Assembly: GCA_907164885.2 (NCBI GenBank)
Contig: OU015498.1
Span: forward strand, 126,077,227-126,141,226
Direction: 5' to 3'
Source of the DNA: Dolomedes plantarius
Lineage: Eukaryota; Arthropoda; Arachnida; Araneae; Dolomedidae
Length of the DNA stretch: 64,000 bases
This document shows positions 1-12,447 of this stretch, piece by piece (the first letter of the stretch is position 1; each line of letters begins with the position of its first letter). A model generated the notes under the pieces. It did not search any database, was not told where the DNA came from, and saw only the letters and a program-made list of their open reading frames with translations. A program made the position numbers and the translations under genes.

Positions 1-1
1 A

Positions 2-3000
2 AATTATTTACTCTGGTCTATGAAAATCAAGGCAATTTTAACTTTAAAAAGATTAATAGATGTTATCTATGAAGATAGACCACAGGATTTAAAATTACTA
101 GAAGATTGGAAAACAAAGAATGATGACGCTGTAGCCTATATTTTGCTATCACTTTCAGATGAACAGAGTCTCCAATTTGCAGAAGAAACCAATGCCAAAA
201 ATTTATGGGAAAAAATAAAAAGGGTTTTCACAGGAAAAAATGAAGACCGGAAGATAGATGCTGGAAATGAGCTAAAGAATATAGAAATGCAAGAAAACGA
301 AAATGTATCTGACTACATAGCCAGAGCAAGGGGACTTTCTATGAAGTGTAGCGCACTTGGTTTGAACATTTCAGAACGTGAACTGGTTTACTACACAGTT
401 CGTGGACTTAAACATAAATTCGGGAAAATAAGAGAAATATTGAAGACGCAAAGAGAAAAAGAAATTGATGAAATATTAGAAATTTTACGCGAAGAAGAGA
501 ATACCCATTTAAAAATGAACTCAAATTCCATATCCAGAAAAGGAGAAGCTTTCCATGTTAAAAACAGTAATAGAAACGTAAAACTTTGCTGGATCTGCAA
601 CAAATCCAATCACATAGCCAGAAATTGTTTTTTCAGGAATAAAACAGGAAACAGGAGTGGAAATGCACCCGACAACGTGATAAGAACATTACCTAACGAC
701 AAAACCAAAAACAAGCAAAAAATGAGATTCGCGAACGCAGCATTTGAAAACGAAAATCAGAACTTTGCCCTTATGACAGACCCAGAACATTCCGACGCTA
801 CTTGTGATTATATTTGGATTTTGGATTCTGGAAGCAGCTCACATATGTGCAAGGACCTTAAATTTTTTGAAAACTTTAATTCCGATGTTGGTCATATTAA
901 CTTAGCAGGTAAGAATTCTGTTTTAAAATCTATTGGCGAAGGAAAAGTTAAAGCTAAGACATTTGTAAACAATATTGAAAATACATTAACTATTGATAAT
1001 GTGATTTATGTACCTGATTTAAGATGTAATTTGTTATCCATGACTAAATTAATGGAAAGAGGTTATAGTATTCAATCATATGATAATTATGTTTTGGTTT
1101 TAAGCAAAACTGGTCAAATTGTTTTAACGGCTGAGAAAGTAAATAATCGCTTAGAAATTATAATGAAACCTTGTATTGATAATAATTCATCTGAATTATT
1201 AGAGTGTAACTTTGTTAAAAATGTAGAAAATTATGAATTATGGCATAAAAGACTTTGTCACTTGAATCCTCAATATATGTCTAAAATGAAAGATATAATT
1301 GATATAAATGTTAAAGAATCTGAAATTTTAAATTGTGAATCATGTAATATCAGTAAATTAACTCGTAAAAAACATTGCAAAATTAATATTGATCAAAGTA
1401 ATTCTGTTTTGGAATTAATTCATGCTGACTTAGCTGGTCCTATAAATATTGATTCATTGGGTGGTTCTAAATATTTTTTAATGCTTGTAGATGATTATTC
1501 TGGTATGTATTTTTCTTATTTTATAAAACATAAGTATGAAGTATTTGATGTGTTTAAAAATTTTAAAGAAAGGTATGAAAACCTAACAAGCCGAAAAATC
1601 AAACGCTTAAGAACCGATAATGGATTAGAATTTGTGAATAAGGAAATGACTAAATTCTTACTGAAATTTGGCATATCTCATGAAAAAACAGTACCGTACA
1701 ACCCAGAATCAAACGGAAAAGCCGAGAGGGCTATAGGAGTTTTAGTAGAACGCGCAAGAACCTTACTATATGAGAGTAAACTACCTCAAAAATTTTGGGC
1801 GGAAGCCATATCCTGCAGTACTCATGTATCGAATATTACACCGCGCAAATATAAAAATAAACTTCCGATGGAAATATGGACAGGTAAAGAACCCAAAATA
1901 AGTTATTTAAAAACTTTTGGCTGTGTAGCTTATTATCATATTCCTAAACAATTTCGCAATAAATTTGATGTTCCAGGGAAACGCGGAATTTTTGTCGGTT
2001 ATTCCAGAGATAGAATAGCATATAGGATTTATGACATCGCAAAAAATACAGTGATTGAGGAACGAGCAGTTAAATTTGACGAAAAATTAAAAGGCAGCGA
2101 ATTCATAACGAAAAATTCGGAATCCTATTTATGGAATGTTGAAAATCTGAGTCAGTTCAATTTTTCAAATTTAGAAGCAGAAACAGAAATTAACCCCCGT
2201 GAAGATAATCAAAGTGAAATTAATGACACAAAATCATTACAAAATGAAACCGCAAACGATCAAAGAGTGGAAAACTCAAATCATGAGTTATCACCTAAAT
2301 TAATTCGTTCCGAACGTATAAAAAATAAGTCAACGGCGAATTTGGCCTTAAGTAACTCTACTCGGGAGGAAAATAATTCAATACCTGAAAATTATGAGCA
2401 AGCAATGAATAGCATTAAACATAATAAGTGGAAAATCGCGATGCAAAAAGAATTAGAGTCAATGAATAAGCATGATGTCTTTGAAATAATTGAAAGACCT
2501 AAAAATGTAAAAATAATCAAAAGTAAGTGGATTTATTCAGTTAAAACAATTAATGACGAGGAAATTTATAAAGCAAGACTCGTAGCGGCAGGTTTTAATT
2601 TAATTAAAAATAAAGACTATTCAGAGTTTTTTTCGCCTGTTGTTAATATAGAATCATTTAGATTATTGATATCATTAGCTGCAAAATTAAATTTATCTGT
2701 AAGATTTTTTGATGTCAAGACAGCTTACTTGTATGGCGATATTGAAGAAACTGTTTACATGGAAATCCCACCAGGTTATGAAGAACAATTTGGTAAGAAC
2801 AATGTATGTAAATTAAAGCGTAGCTTATATGGTTTACCACAATCTGGTAGAAATTGGCATATTAAACTTAAAAATGAACTGAAAAGGATTGGCCTCAACC
2901 AGCTTGCATCTGACAATTGTGTTTTTATTACAAGTAATGAAACTGATTTTTTCGCAATTTGTATTTATGTAGATGATTTGGCAATATTTTCAAATAATTC

Positions 3001-3907
3001 TAAATTATGTGAAGAGATAATACTTAAGCTTAGAAAAACTTTTGAATTAAATGAAACTACAGAAAATTCCAAATTTTTAGGTATAGAAGTTCTACAAAAT
3101 GAAAATGGTATTAGTTTATCGCAAACGCATTACATTGAATCTCTGATAAATAAATATGGATTGGAAAACTGTAAGAAAGCTAATACACCAATAACTAAAG
3201 GTGAGGATAGATGTTTTAATCCCACGGATGATTTAGTCAATCAGACTGAATATCAGGAAATAATAGGTGAGATTTTATATTTGGCTAATAGAACTCGCCC
3301 ACATCTCGCTTTTGTCACTAGCTATTTATCACAATTTAATAAACGACCGGAAAAAAGGCATTATACATTAGCTAAAAGAGTTTTGAAGTATTTAAACGCA
3401 ACAAAAAATAAAGTTTTGTTTTATGACAGAGAAAATGGATTTTTAAATTGTTGCGCAGATGCCAGTTGGGGAAATGCTAAGGGAGGCAAATCATTTTCAG
3501 GTTGTGTTATAATGATTGGTAATTCAGTTCTTACGTGGAAAAGTAGAAAACAAAAATGTGTTGGACTATCCACATGTGAAGCAGAACTGCTAGCTATCGC
3601 CGATGTTGCAAGAGAATTAACTTGGACTCTAAACATGTTAACTGAATTAAAATGTGAAAATTTTGTTAAGAGACCTGTAGTCTTATATAGTGATAGTCAA
3701 TCAGCCATCGATTGGTTAAATAGTGGTAAGTCATCAAATAAAACTAGACATGTGAATCTGAAATTCCATTTTGTCAAAGATCTCATTGAAAATGATACTA
3801 TAAAGACTAAATATGTGAATACTAATGAGATGATTTCTGATTTCTTGACCAAGGCTGTAACATTTGATAAATTGTTATTCTCATTGAAGAATATATGTTT
3901 AATGTAA
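2..3907 (+). CDS. Copia Gag-Pol polyprotein (5'-partial)
   Basis: Polyprotein that packages element RNA, matures itself, reverse transcribes and integrates. Residues are numbered from the first ATG (base 20). The frame is open upstream to base 2 and reads NYLLW just before that Met, a Copia gag N-terminal motif, so this Met is internal. Visible parts: CCHC zinc knuckle CWICNKSNHIARNC (about 190-203); aspartic protease DSGSSSH (about 269); integrase HHCC region beginning LWHKRLCH (about 408) and DDE residues in HADLAG (about 471), RTDNGLEF (about 531) and NPESNGKAERA (about 567); reverse transcriptase FDVKTAYLYG (about 897) and YVDD (about 984); RNase H CADASWG (about 1146), STCEAEL and YSDSQSA, ending near NEMISDFLTKAV. 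All catalytic motifs I looked for are present. The 1295 visible residues approach a full Copia polyprotein. Confidence 0.95.
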   Translation, partial: NYLLWSMKIKAILTLKRLIDVIYEDRPQDLKLLEDWKTKNDDAVAYILLSLSDEQSLQFAEETNAKNLWEKIKRVFTGKNEDRKIDAGNELKNIEMQENENVSDYIARARGLSMKCSALGLNISERELVYYTVRGLKHKFGKIREILKTQREKEIDEILEILREEENTHLKMNSNSISRKGEAFHVKNSNRNVKLCWICNKSNHIARNCFFRNKTGNRSGNAPDNVIRTLPNDKTKNKQKMRFANAAFENENQNFALMTDPEHSDATCDYIWILDSGSSSHMCKDLKFFENFNSDVGHINLAGKNSVLKSIGEGKVKAKTFVNNIENTLTIDNVIYVPDLRCNLLSMTKLMERGYSIQSYDNYVLVLSKTGQIVLTAEKVNNRLEIIMKPCIDNNSSELLECNFVKNVENYELWHKRLCHLNPQYMSKMKDIIDINVKESEILNCESCNISKLTRKKHCKINIDQSNSVLELIHADLAGPINIDSLGGSKYFLMLVDDYSGMYFSYFIKHKYEVFDVFKNFKERYENLTSRKIKRLRTDNGLEFVNKEMTKFLLKFGISHEKTVPYNPESNGKAERAIGVLVERARTLLYESKLPQKFWAEAISCSTHVSNITPRKYKNKLPMEIWTGKEPKISYLKTFGCVAYYHIPKQFRNKFDVPGKRGIFVGYSRDRIAYRIYDIAKNTVIEERAVKFDEKLKGSEFITKNSESYLWNVENLSQFNFSNLEAETEINPREDNQSEINDTKSLQNETANDQRVENSNHELSPKLIRSERIKNKSTANLALSNSTREENNSIPENYEQAMNSIKHNKWKIAMQKELESMNKHDVFEIIERPKNVKIIKSKWIYSVKTINDEEIYKARLVAAGFNLIKNKDYSEFFSPVVNIESFRLLISLAAKLNLSVRFFDVKTAYLYGDIEETVYMEIPPGYEEQFGKNNVCKLKRSLYGLPQSGRNWHIKLKNELKRIGLNQLASDNCVFITSNETDFFAICIYVDDLAIFSNNSKLCEEIILKLRKTFELNETTENSKFLGIEVLQNENGISLSQTHYIESLINKYGLENCKKANTPITKGEDRCFNPTDDLVNQTEYQEIIGEILYLANRTRPHLAFVTSYLSQFNKRPEKRHYTLAKRVLKYLNATKNKVLFYDRENGFLNCCADASWGNAKGGKSFSGCVIMIGNSVLTWKSRKQKCVGLSTCEAELLAIADVARELTWTLNMLTELKCENFVKRPVVLYSDSQSAIDWLNSGKSSNKTRHVNLKFHFVKDLIENDTIKTKYVNTNEMISDFLTKAVTFDKLLFSLKNICLM

Positions 3908-3946
3908 ATGTGCTGTTAATGTTCCGAAAAGATAAAACCCCTTTTC

Positions 3947-3958
3947 GCAGGGGGAGAG
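3947..3958 (+). promoter_or_regulatory. polypurine tract of the Copia element
   Basis: Purine-rich run gcagggggagag directly abutting the TGTTG start of the 3' LTR. This is the expected position of the plus-strand primer for reverse transcription. Confidence 0.75.
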
Positions 3959-4111
3959 TGTTGGTATATATATATAAATGCTACAAAGTGTTTTTAACTT
4001 TTCACACCAGATGGTGCTAAGTGTCTGTATTTGTCCTTTTGTATGTAAATGTATATTTTCTGTAAATAAAACTCAGTTGGAATGTAGTCCTTGAACGTGT
4101 GAGACACAACA
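3959..4111 (+). repeat. 3' LTR of the Copia element (153 bp)
   Basis: It starts TGTTGG after the PPT and ends ACACAACA, giving a 5-bp inverted terminus TGTTG/CAACA. A TATA-like stretch (tatatatataaat, about 3964-3978) and an AATAAA signal (4065-4070) fit promoter and polyadenylation functions. It is short for a Copia LTR. The end assignment rests on the TG..CA rule because the partner LTR is outside the window. Confidence 0.8.
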
Positions 4112-4537
4112 ATTTATATATCAAATCTCAGGGGGATTAATATTTATGGATATAACGTTTATAAAAATTTAGACTCTGTTAATATTTGATACCTAGATAA
4201 ATTATCCTACTACTTGTGACAGCAAGTACATATTTTGAGCCATGTTTACCCAAGTATTAATTCCAAAATCAGTGTCAATGAACTATCAGTATTGTTGAGC
4301 AGATGAAACTTAGTGATTCACTTAGAATGCACAAAAGTTGCTTCCTGGAGCACCTATTCTACTCTTACAATCCTACAATCCTCATTTAAGATACTTCTGT
4401 AACTTTCAACAGCAAAGCAATTGTGATTCAACATTGACGCTGATTTTTCATTGAAGTAACTATGTCCACTGAGGCAAAGTCATATTCATCGGACACGAAA
4501 TGATATATCTACCTTTATATTGATACTCGTTATAGAT
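4112..4537. other. AT-rich flank, no gene seen
   Basis: No coding potential, tRNA signal or clear repeat structure was seen between the Copia LTR and the next duplication. Confidence 0.5.
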
Positions 4538-4815
4538 GAATGTATATATTGAAACTCTGAATAGATGCATTTTCAGGCATAGTTTAAATATTTGTATGAT
4601 TTCTGTTAAGATCCAGACACTGGAATCAAACACGACAAATTATCTTTCAGACATATCACTCAAAATATGTACCACGTGAGGAATGTATATATTGAAACTC
4701 TTAATAGATGCATTTTCACACAGAGTTTAAATATTTGAATGTTTTCTGTTAAGATCCAGACACTTGAATCAAACACACCTAAATTGTCTTTTAGACATAT
4801 CACTCAAAACATGTA
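4538..4815 (+). repeat. two-copy tandem duplication, period about 143 bp
   Basis: Copy 1 starts gaatgtatatattgaaactc at 4538. Copy 2 starts with the same bases at 4681 and stays alignable through ttctgttaagatccagacac and gacatatcactcaaaa. Several substitutions and small indels separate the two, so the duplication is not recent. No open frame is maintained. Confidence 0.8.
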
Positions 4816-4998
4816 TCAAACTAATGTGGAACTTGGCGATTCATGCCCATTTCCCACCACGGACCCATCATCGTACATACCACATTCTTTTCAGAAAACA
4901 TAGCAATTGCACAGGGGTTTGCAGGAAGTTGGGTGAACAGGACCACCCCTTCTTTTTCCTGAATACACCGATTACGACTAACCATGGAATTCTAGTGT

Positions 4999-5140
4999 TT
5001 TTGTTGTTGTGGATTATGCCCCTTGACCGACAGTATATCAGATAAAGTCCATAAAGGCTATTGGGCAGAATGGTGCAGCTAAGGTTTTAGAGTTAGCACC
5101 GCAAGGGTCGGAGTCCGACTTGGGTAAATGACTGGGCCCG
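4999..5140 (-). repeat. SINE-like dispersed repeat, diverged copy
   Basis: From tgttgttgtgg through gtccataaaggctattgggc it aligns by eye with the copy at 54108-54262 and with the reverse complement of the copy ending near 24888. The stretch gggtcggagtccgac resembles a tRNA B box with two mismatches. It is a more decayed member of the family, so limits are approximate. Confidence 0.5.
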
Positions 5141-5141
5141 T

Positions 5142-5204
5142 AATTTTTTACCTGCAGAGCATTTACTAACTCTACATCAAAAAATAATTTAAATAAATTC
5201 TTCT
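5142..5204 (+). repeat. left copy of a 62-bp direct repeat
   Basis: Contains gcagagcatttactaactct and a following A-rich stretch ending aaataaattcttct. Nearly the same sequence recurs at 5792-5854, 650 bp downstream. The pair brackets the candidate exon and the 30-bp minisatellite. Confidence 0.75.
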
Positions 5205-5293
5205 TTTGATTCATAAATTATAACAGGGGAGGGGAGTCATTTTCCTTTCACATAAATTTATGAACTGATTTTCTCTTTCTTTTTTTTCCCTAG

Positions 5294-5412
5294 ATGCTGT
5301 AAAGATGGAGCAGAGCTACAGCGAAAGGATCCTGTTTTGTAGAAAAATATGGAAAAAAATTGTGTAAATGTGCTATGTACTTTCTAAATAAACTATTTTT
5401 ACTTTAAACCAG
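5294..5412 (+). other. candidate 3' terminal exon of an unidentified host gene
   Basis: A strong splice-acceptor pattern (a long pyrimidine run ending ccctag at 5293) is followed by a short open stretch, an in-frame stop and an AATAAA at 5387-5392. One frame reads CCKDGAELQRKDPVL then stop (5295-5342); another reads AVKMEQSYSERILFC and onward. I cannot tell which frame would be used and see no upstream exon. It could equally be the processed 3' end of a captured or inserted transcript. No function is assigned. Confidence 0.3.
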
Positions 5413-5470
5413 CTCTTTTCTGTATTTAAAAGCATGTGTTTCTATAATTATATTCTATTGTGTATTTTTA

Positions 5471-5690
5471 AGAAATATTACTATCATAGTACTATTTTTG
5501 AGAAATATTACTATCATAGTACTATTTTTGAGAAATATTACTATCATAGTACTATTTTTGAGAAATATTACTATCATAGTACTATTTTTGAGAAATATTA
5601 CTATCATAGTACTATTTCTGAGATATATTACTATCATAGTACTATTTCTGAGATATATTACTATCATAGTACTATTTCTCAAAAATAGTA
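5471..5690. repeat. 30-bp tandem repeat, seven units, ending in a snap-back
   Basis: Units begin at 5471, 5501, 5531, 5561, 5591, 5621 and 5651 with an exact 30-bp period. Each holds the perfect 10-bp palindrome atagtactat. The last two full units share agatat in place of agaaat, so the array evolved by local copying. At the right edge the motif is inverted (aaaaatagtacta) across a 3-bp loop, making a hairpin with the last unit. All frames are open only because 30 is a multiple of three. Confidence 0.95.
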
Positions 5691-5791
5691 CTATCAAGAG
5701 TTGGATATTGAATGTCCTATATAATATAAAAGAAAATATTTTTAAAAAATGACTTATAAGAATTTAATGAATTTTTCTTTAAATCACAATA

Positions 5792-5854
5792 ATTTTCTTA
5801 TCTGTAGAGCATTTATTAACTCTACACCAAAAAATAATTTAAATAAATTCTTCT
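5792..5854 (+). repeat. right copy of the 62-bp direct repeat
   Basis: Matches 5142-5204 (tctgtagagcatttattaac and onward to aaataaattcttct) with a few substitutions. Distant direct copies flanking about 590 bp could be a segment duplication or ends of an unrecognised element. Confidence 0.75.
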
Positions 5855-6474
5855 GAGCAAGTTTTCATAAGCTCACAAAGGTTGAATATGGGTTTCATCA
5901 TATCACACTAAACATTACTCAAGTTTTGAAAAATGAATGTATCAAATTTATGTTTATAAATTTATCAAATTATGTTAATAAATTTTATACTGGGGAAGTA
6001 CAAATTTTTGGAGTTAATTATTAAAAACATGGATTTATGTTGCATTTCTTTGGATGAAATGCAATAATATGAATGGAAAGAATAAATACATAGTACTGTT
6101 TTACATACTATATCTCATTCTAAATTTAAAAAAAAACGGGAACCTTAGATCGAATGGAAAGATAGATTTAGCTTTAATGGTTGGTATTAATGTTATCTTA
6201 ACTTTCAAATTTGGGTAAATGTATTTTAATACAAAAAGAGGTTTTGTTCTAACAAGTAAACTTGTGATTCATATGCAAATTTTTAGGTAATAACAAAGAT
6301 CAGTATTTGGTAATACCTAAAAATGCATAAGGCAAAACTGGAAAGAATACTATAAATATGAAGGCAAAAAACATAATAATAATAAAAGTGAAAGGGTTGA
6401 TATCAGAGGTTATTCGTCAATGTAATAAATAATAAAAATAAGCATATAAACGAAAGGATCCTACGCAAAACTTT
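5855..6474. other. AT-rich sequence, no gene seen
   Basis: No open frame of interest, no RNA gene and no repeat with visible termini. Confidence 0.5.

Positions 6475-9553
<3,079 letters not shown>

Positions 9554-9602
<49 letters not shown>
9554..9602. repeat. (TA)n microsatellite
   Basis: About 49 bp of TA repeats. Confidence 0.95.
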
Positions 9603-9608
<6 letters not shown>

Positions 9609-9946
9609 GGTCCTCTCCTGAAATAAGCACATACATGATGGCCTAAAATAATACGATTTGAATTCAAGAACAAAGAAGTTTATTCCAGCAAATCCTAACA
9701 TGACCTTACAAAGCGACGTCTATCTCTCATCTGGCGAGCGTACAAGTAGCTGTAAACGGGTTGCCGAAAATTGGCGAGTAGGTTAGTATTGGAAAGGGGT
9801 AAAGGACGGAAAGGTTAACATAGACAGAGAGAACTCAGATTACACAGGCGATTAAAGGATTAAAGATTATAGATGGTTAAAAATTTATCACACACAAACA
9901 AACACACACACACATATATATACATATATATTACACACATATATAT

Positions 9947-9990
<44 letters not shown>

Positions 9991-10305
9991 TAAACGGGAT
10001 ATATGTATATACATAAAGAAAGAGTAGTTTATGTGTCCATGGAAACCACAAACGAACTAATTAATTTCAAGGTCACGACAGTGGAATTATACGATTTGGC
10101 TTGTGAATGGCTGATATTTACTCTTGATGTGAAATCCAAGGGACAAAATATTCCATTGTCAATGTGTTTTCAACTTAGCTCGGAGGAGACAGGGAACCTA
10201 GATTATGGTTTCTATTCTATTGTTCATGGAGCTTCAGACAACAGTTTGAACTGACGAAACACAAGCAACACCAGATAAAGAGATGTTATCGCCTAGATTC
10301 TAGAT
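9603..10305. other. unassigned sequence with CA/TA microsatellite
   Basis: Includes a compound (CA)n/(TA)n stretch at about 9898-9988. A plus-strand frame at 10003-10254 (83 aa, with VELYDLACEWLIFTLDVKSK) has protein-like composition but matches no family I know. Its N-terminal residues come from the microsatellite edge. Confidence 0.4.
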
Positions 10306-11235
<930 letters not shown>

Positions 11236-11689
11236 GCGAGGATTCTTTTATATTTTGTACCTCCGCAATCCTATTGTATGTATATCCCTGTCACAATTTC
11301 ATATTTTCGAGTTAGCGGTAACAACATTGAAATACAAATTTGGATTTATTTTGTTAGTAATAATATTGAATTCCTTTTGCTTTCTGAGTAGTAATTTTGA
11401 AATTTCATGTTCTTGGTAACCATGGATGAAACAACTGAAGTATTATCACTAGAAAATAGTACTTCGCAATTGTAAATCTAAAACGATTACATTAAACATC
11501 GCACTAGAGTAGCACTAGTCGTTCGGCACTCGAGTAGGTGGGCACGAGTACCAGTGTTCGCATGGATATTTGTATTCGTTCGGATCCAGATTTAAGCGGT
11601 AGGTCCCAGTCTAATTGGCCTTCGTGCAGCAAAACGATAACAGTAGAGCTTTCGACAAACATATTTATAGTAGAATTAGGCTGGATGTA
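11236..11689. other. unassigned sequence before the SINE
   Basis: No gene seen. From about 11500 the GC content rises (cactcgagtaggtgggcacg), possibly part of the composite repeat that includes the SINE that follows. Confidence 0.4.
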
Positions 11690-11985
11690 ACCTAGTGGCG
11701 AAGCGACGGCTTTCGGTGCTGAGGATGATCGGATCAAATCCCGACAAGCGCCATTAAATGCCTCCGTGTTTAGGTCGGATATGGGCACGTTTAACCCTCA
11801 GACCGGAAAGTCCCTTTATGAGGTCAGATAGAAGGGGAGAGGTTACGACCCCTCCCCAGAAGTCAACCCTTGCGATACTCGGTCAAAGTTGAGATGGCAC
11901 CTGACTGACTCGGACTCTTGTGGTACCATAAGAAACCGGCGCCGCACCTCTCAGTCCGTTAGCCTACATGGACCTGGTTTGGAAT
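11690..11985 (+). repeat. tRNA-derived SINE-like element
   Basis: The head carries a plausible A box (tggcgaagcga near 11697) and, about 40 bp on, a B box ggatcaaatcc differing from the consensus at one base. The body from cggaaagtccctttatgagg through tagcctacatggacctg aligns with 24692-24888. RNA polymerase III promoter boxes plus dispersed copies support a SINE. The 3' end is not sharply defined. Confidence 0.65.
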
Positions 11986-12353
11986 TATTTCCTTATATAC
12001 CCCTCTCTTACACTCTCGTCATTGTGACGTACTATCAGCTTCATCTGGTGGCTTCCTGTAATTTGCATATTATTCTTGAAGACGTGTGTGATAATTCTAC
12101 AGGTGAAATTTTTACTGTAGAGTTCGATTTCCATGTGTTTCTGAATTATCCTTAATTTATGGACATAAGTGTAGTTCACTGAAATGGCTCAATATTTTGA
12201 TGACTAGGTTCAAAGCCCTGTTCTAGCAGACGTCCTTTATAAATTATATAATTGCCCCAAAAAATAAATGCACAATCATATTTGAAATGCATAAAATCAA
12301 ATCTCCCGATCTCATAATAAAAGATCAGGATATTAAGAAGAACGTACTCTCAT

Positions 12354-12355
<2 letters not shown>
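11986..12355. other. unassigned sequence
   Basis: Contains short chance frames only; nothing recognisable before the (TA)n tract. Confidence 0.4.
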
Positions 12356-12433
<78 letters not shown>

Positions 12434-12447
12434 TATATATATATATA
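12356..12447. repeat. (TA)n microsatellite
   Basis: About 92 bp of TA with one taattata interruption. It ends at the left TIR of the 2.9-kb element. Confidence 0.97.

Larger units (their letters stand above)
1..4111 (+). mobile_element. Ty1/copia LTR retrotransposon, 5' end cut by window edge
   Basis: The stretch holds one long Gag-Pol frame, a purine-rich polypurine tract (PPT) and a 3' LTR. The domain order is gag, zinc knuckle, protease, integrase, reverse transcriptase, RNase H. Integrase before reverse transcriptase is diagnostic of Copia as opposed to Gypsy or BEL. The 5' LTR, primer-binding site and first part of gag lie left of the window. The internal frame has no stop or frameshift, so this copy is young or recently active. 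Whether it is complete cannot be judged without the left flank. Confidence 0.95.

Noticed and set aside
20..22. ATG as the start of the Copia polyprotein
   Set aside because: The frame is open to base 2 and encodes the NYLLW gag motif upstream, so the true start lies outside the window.
391..609. Minus-strand ORF inside Copia gag
   Set aside because: Shadow of the intact plus-strand gag-pol frame.
5434..5752. Three long overlapping frames and a CRISPR-like regular repeat
   Set aside because: The period is an exact 30 bp with no unique spacers, so it is a minisatellite; the open frames follow from a period divisible by three.
11690..11760. Functional tRNA gene
   Set aside because: A and B boxes are present but the cloverleaf stems are not evident and the sequence continues into a dispersed repeat body, so a SINE head is the better reading.
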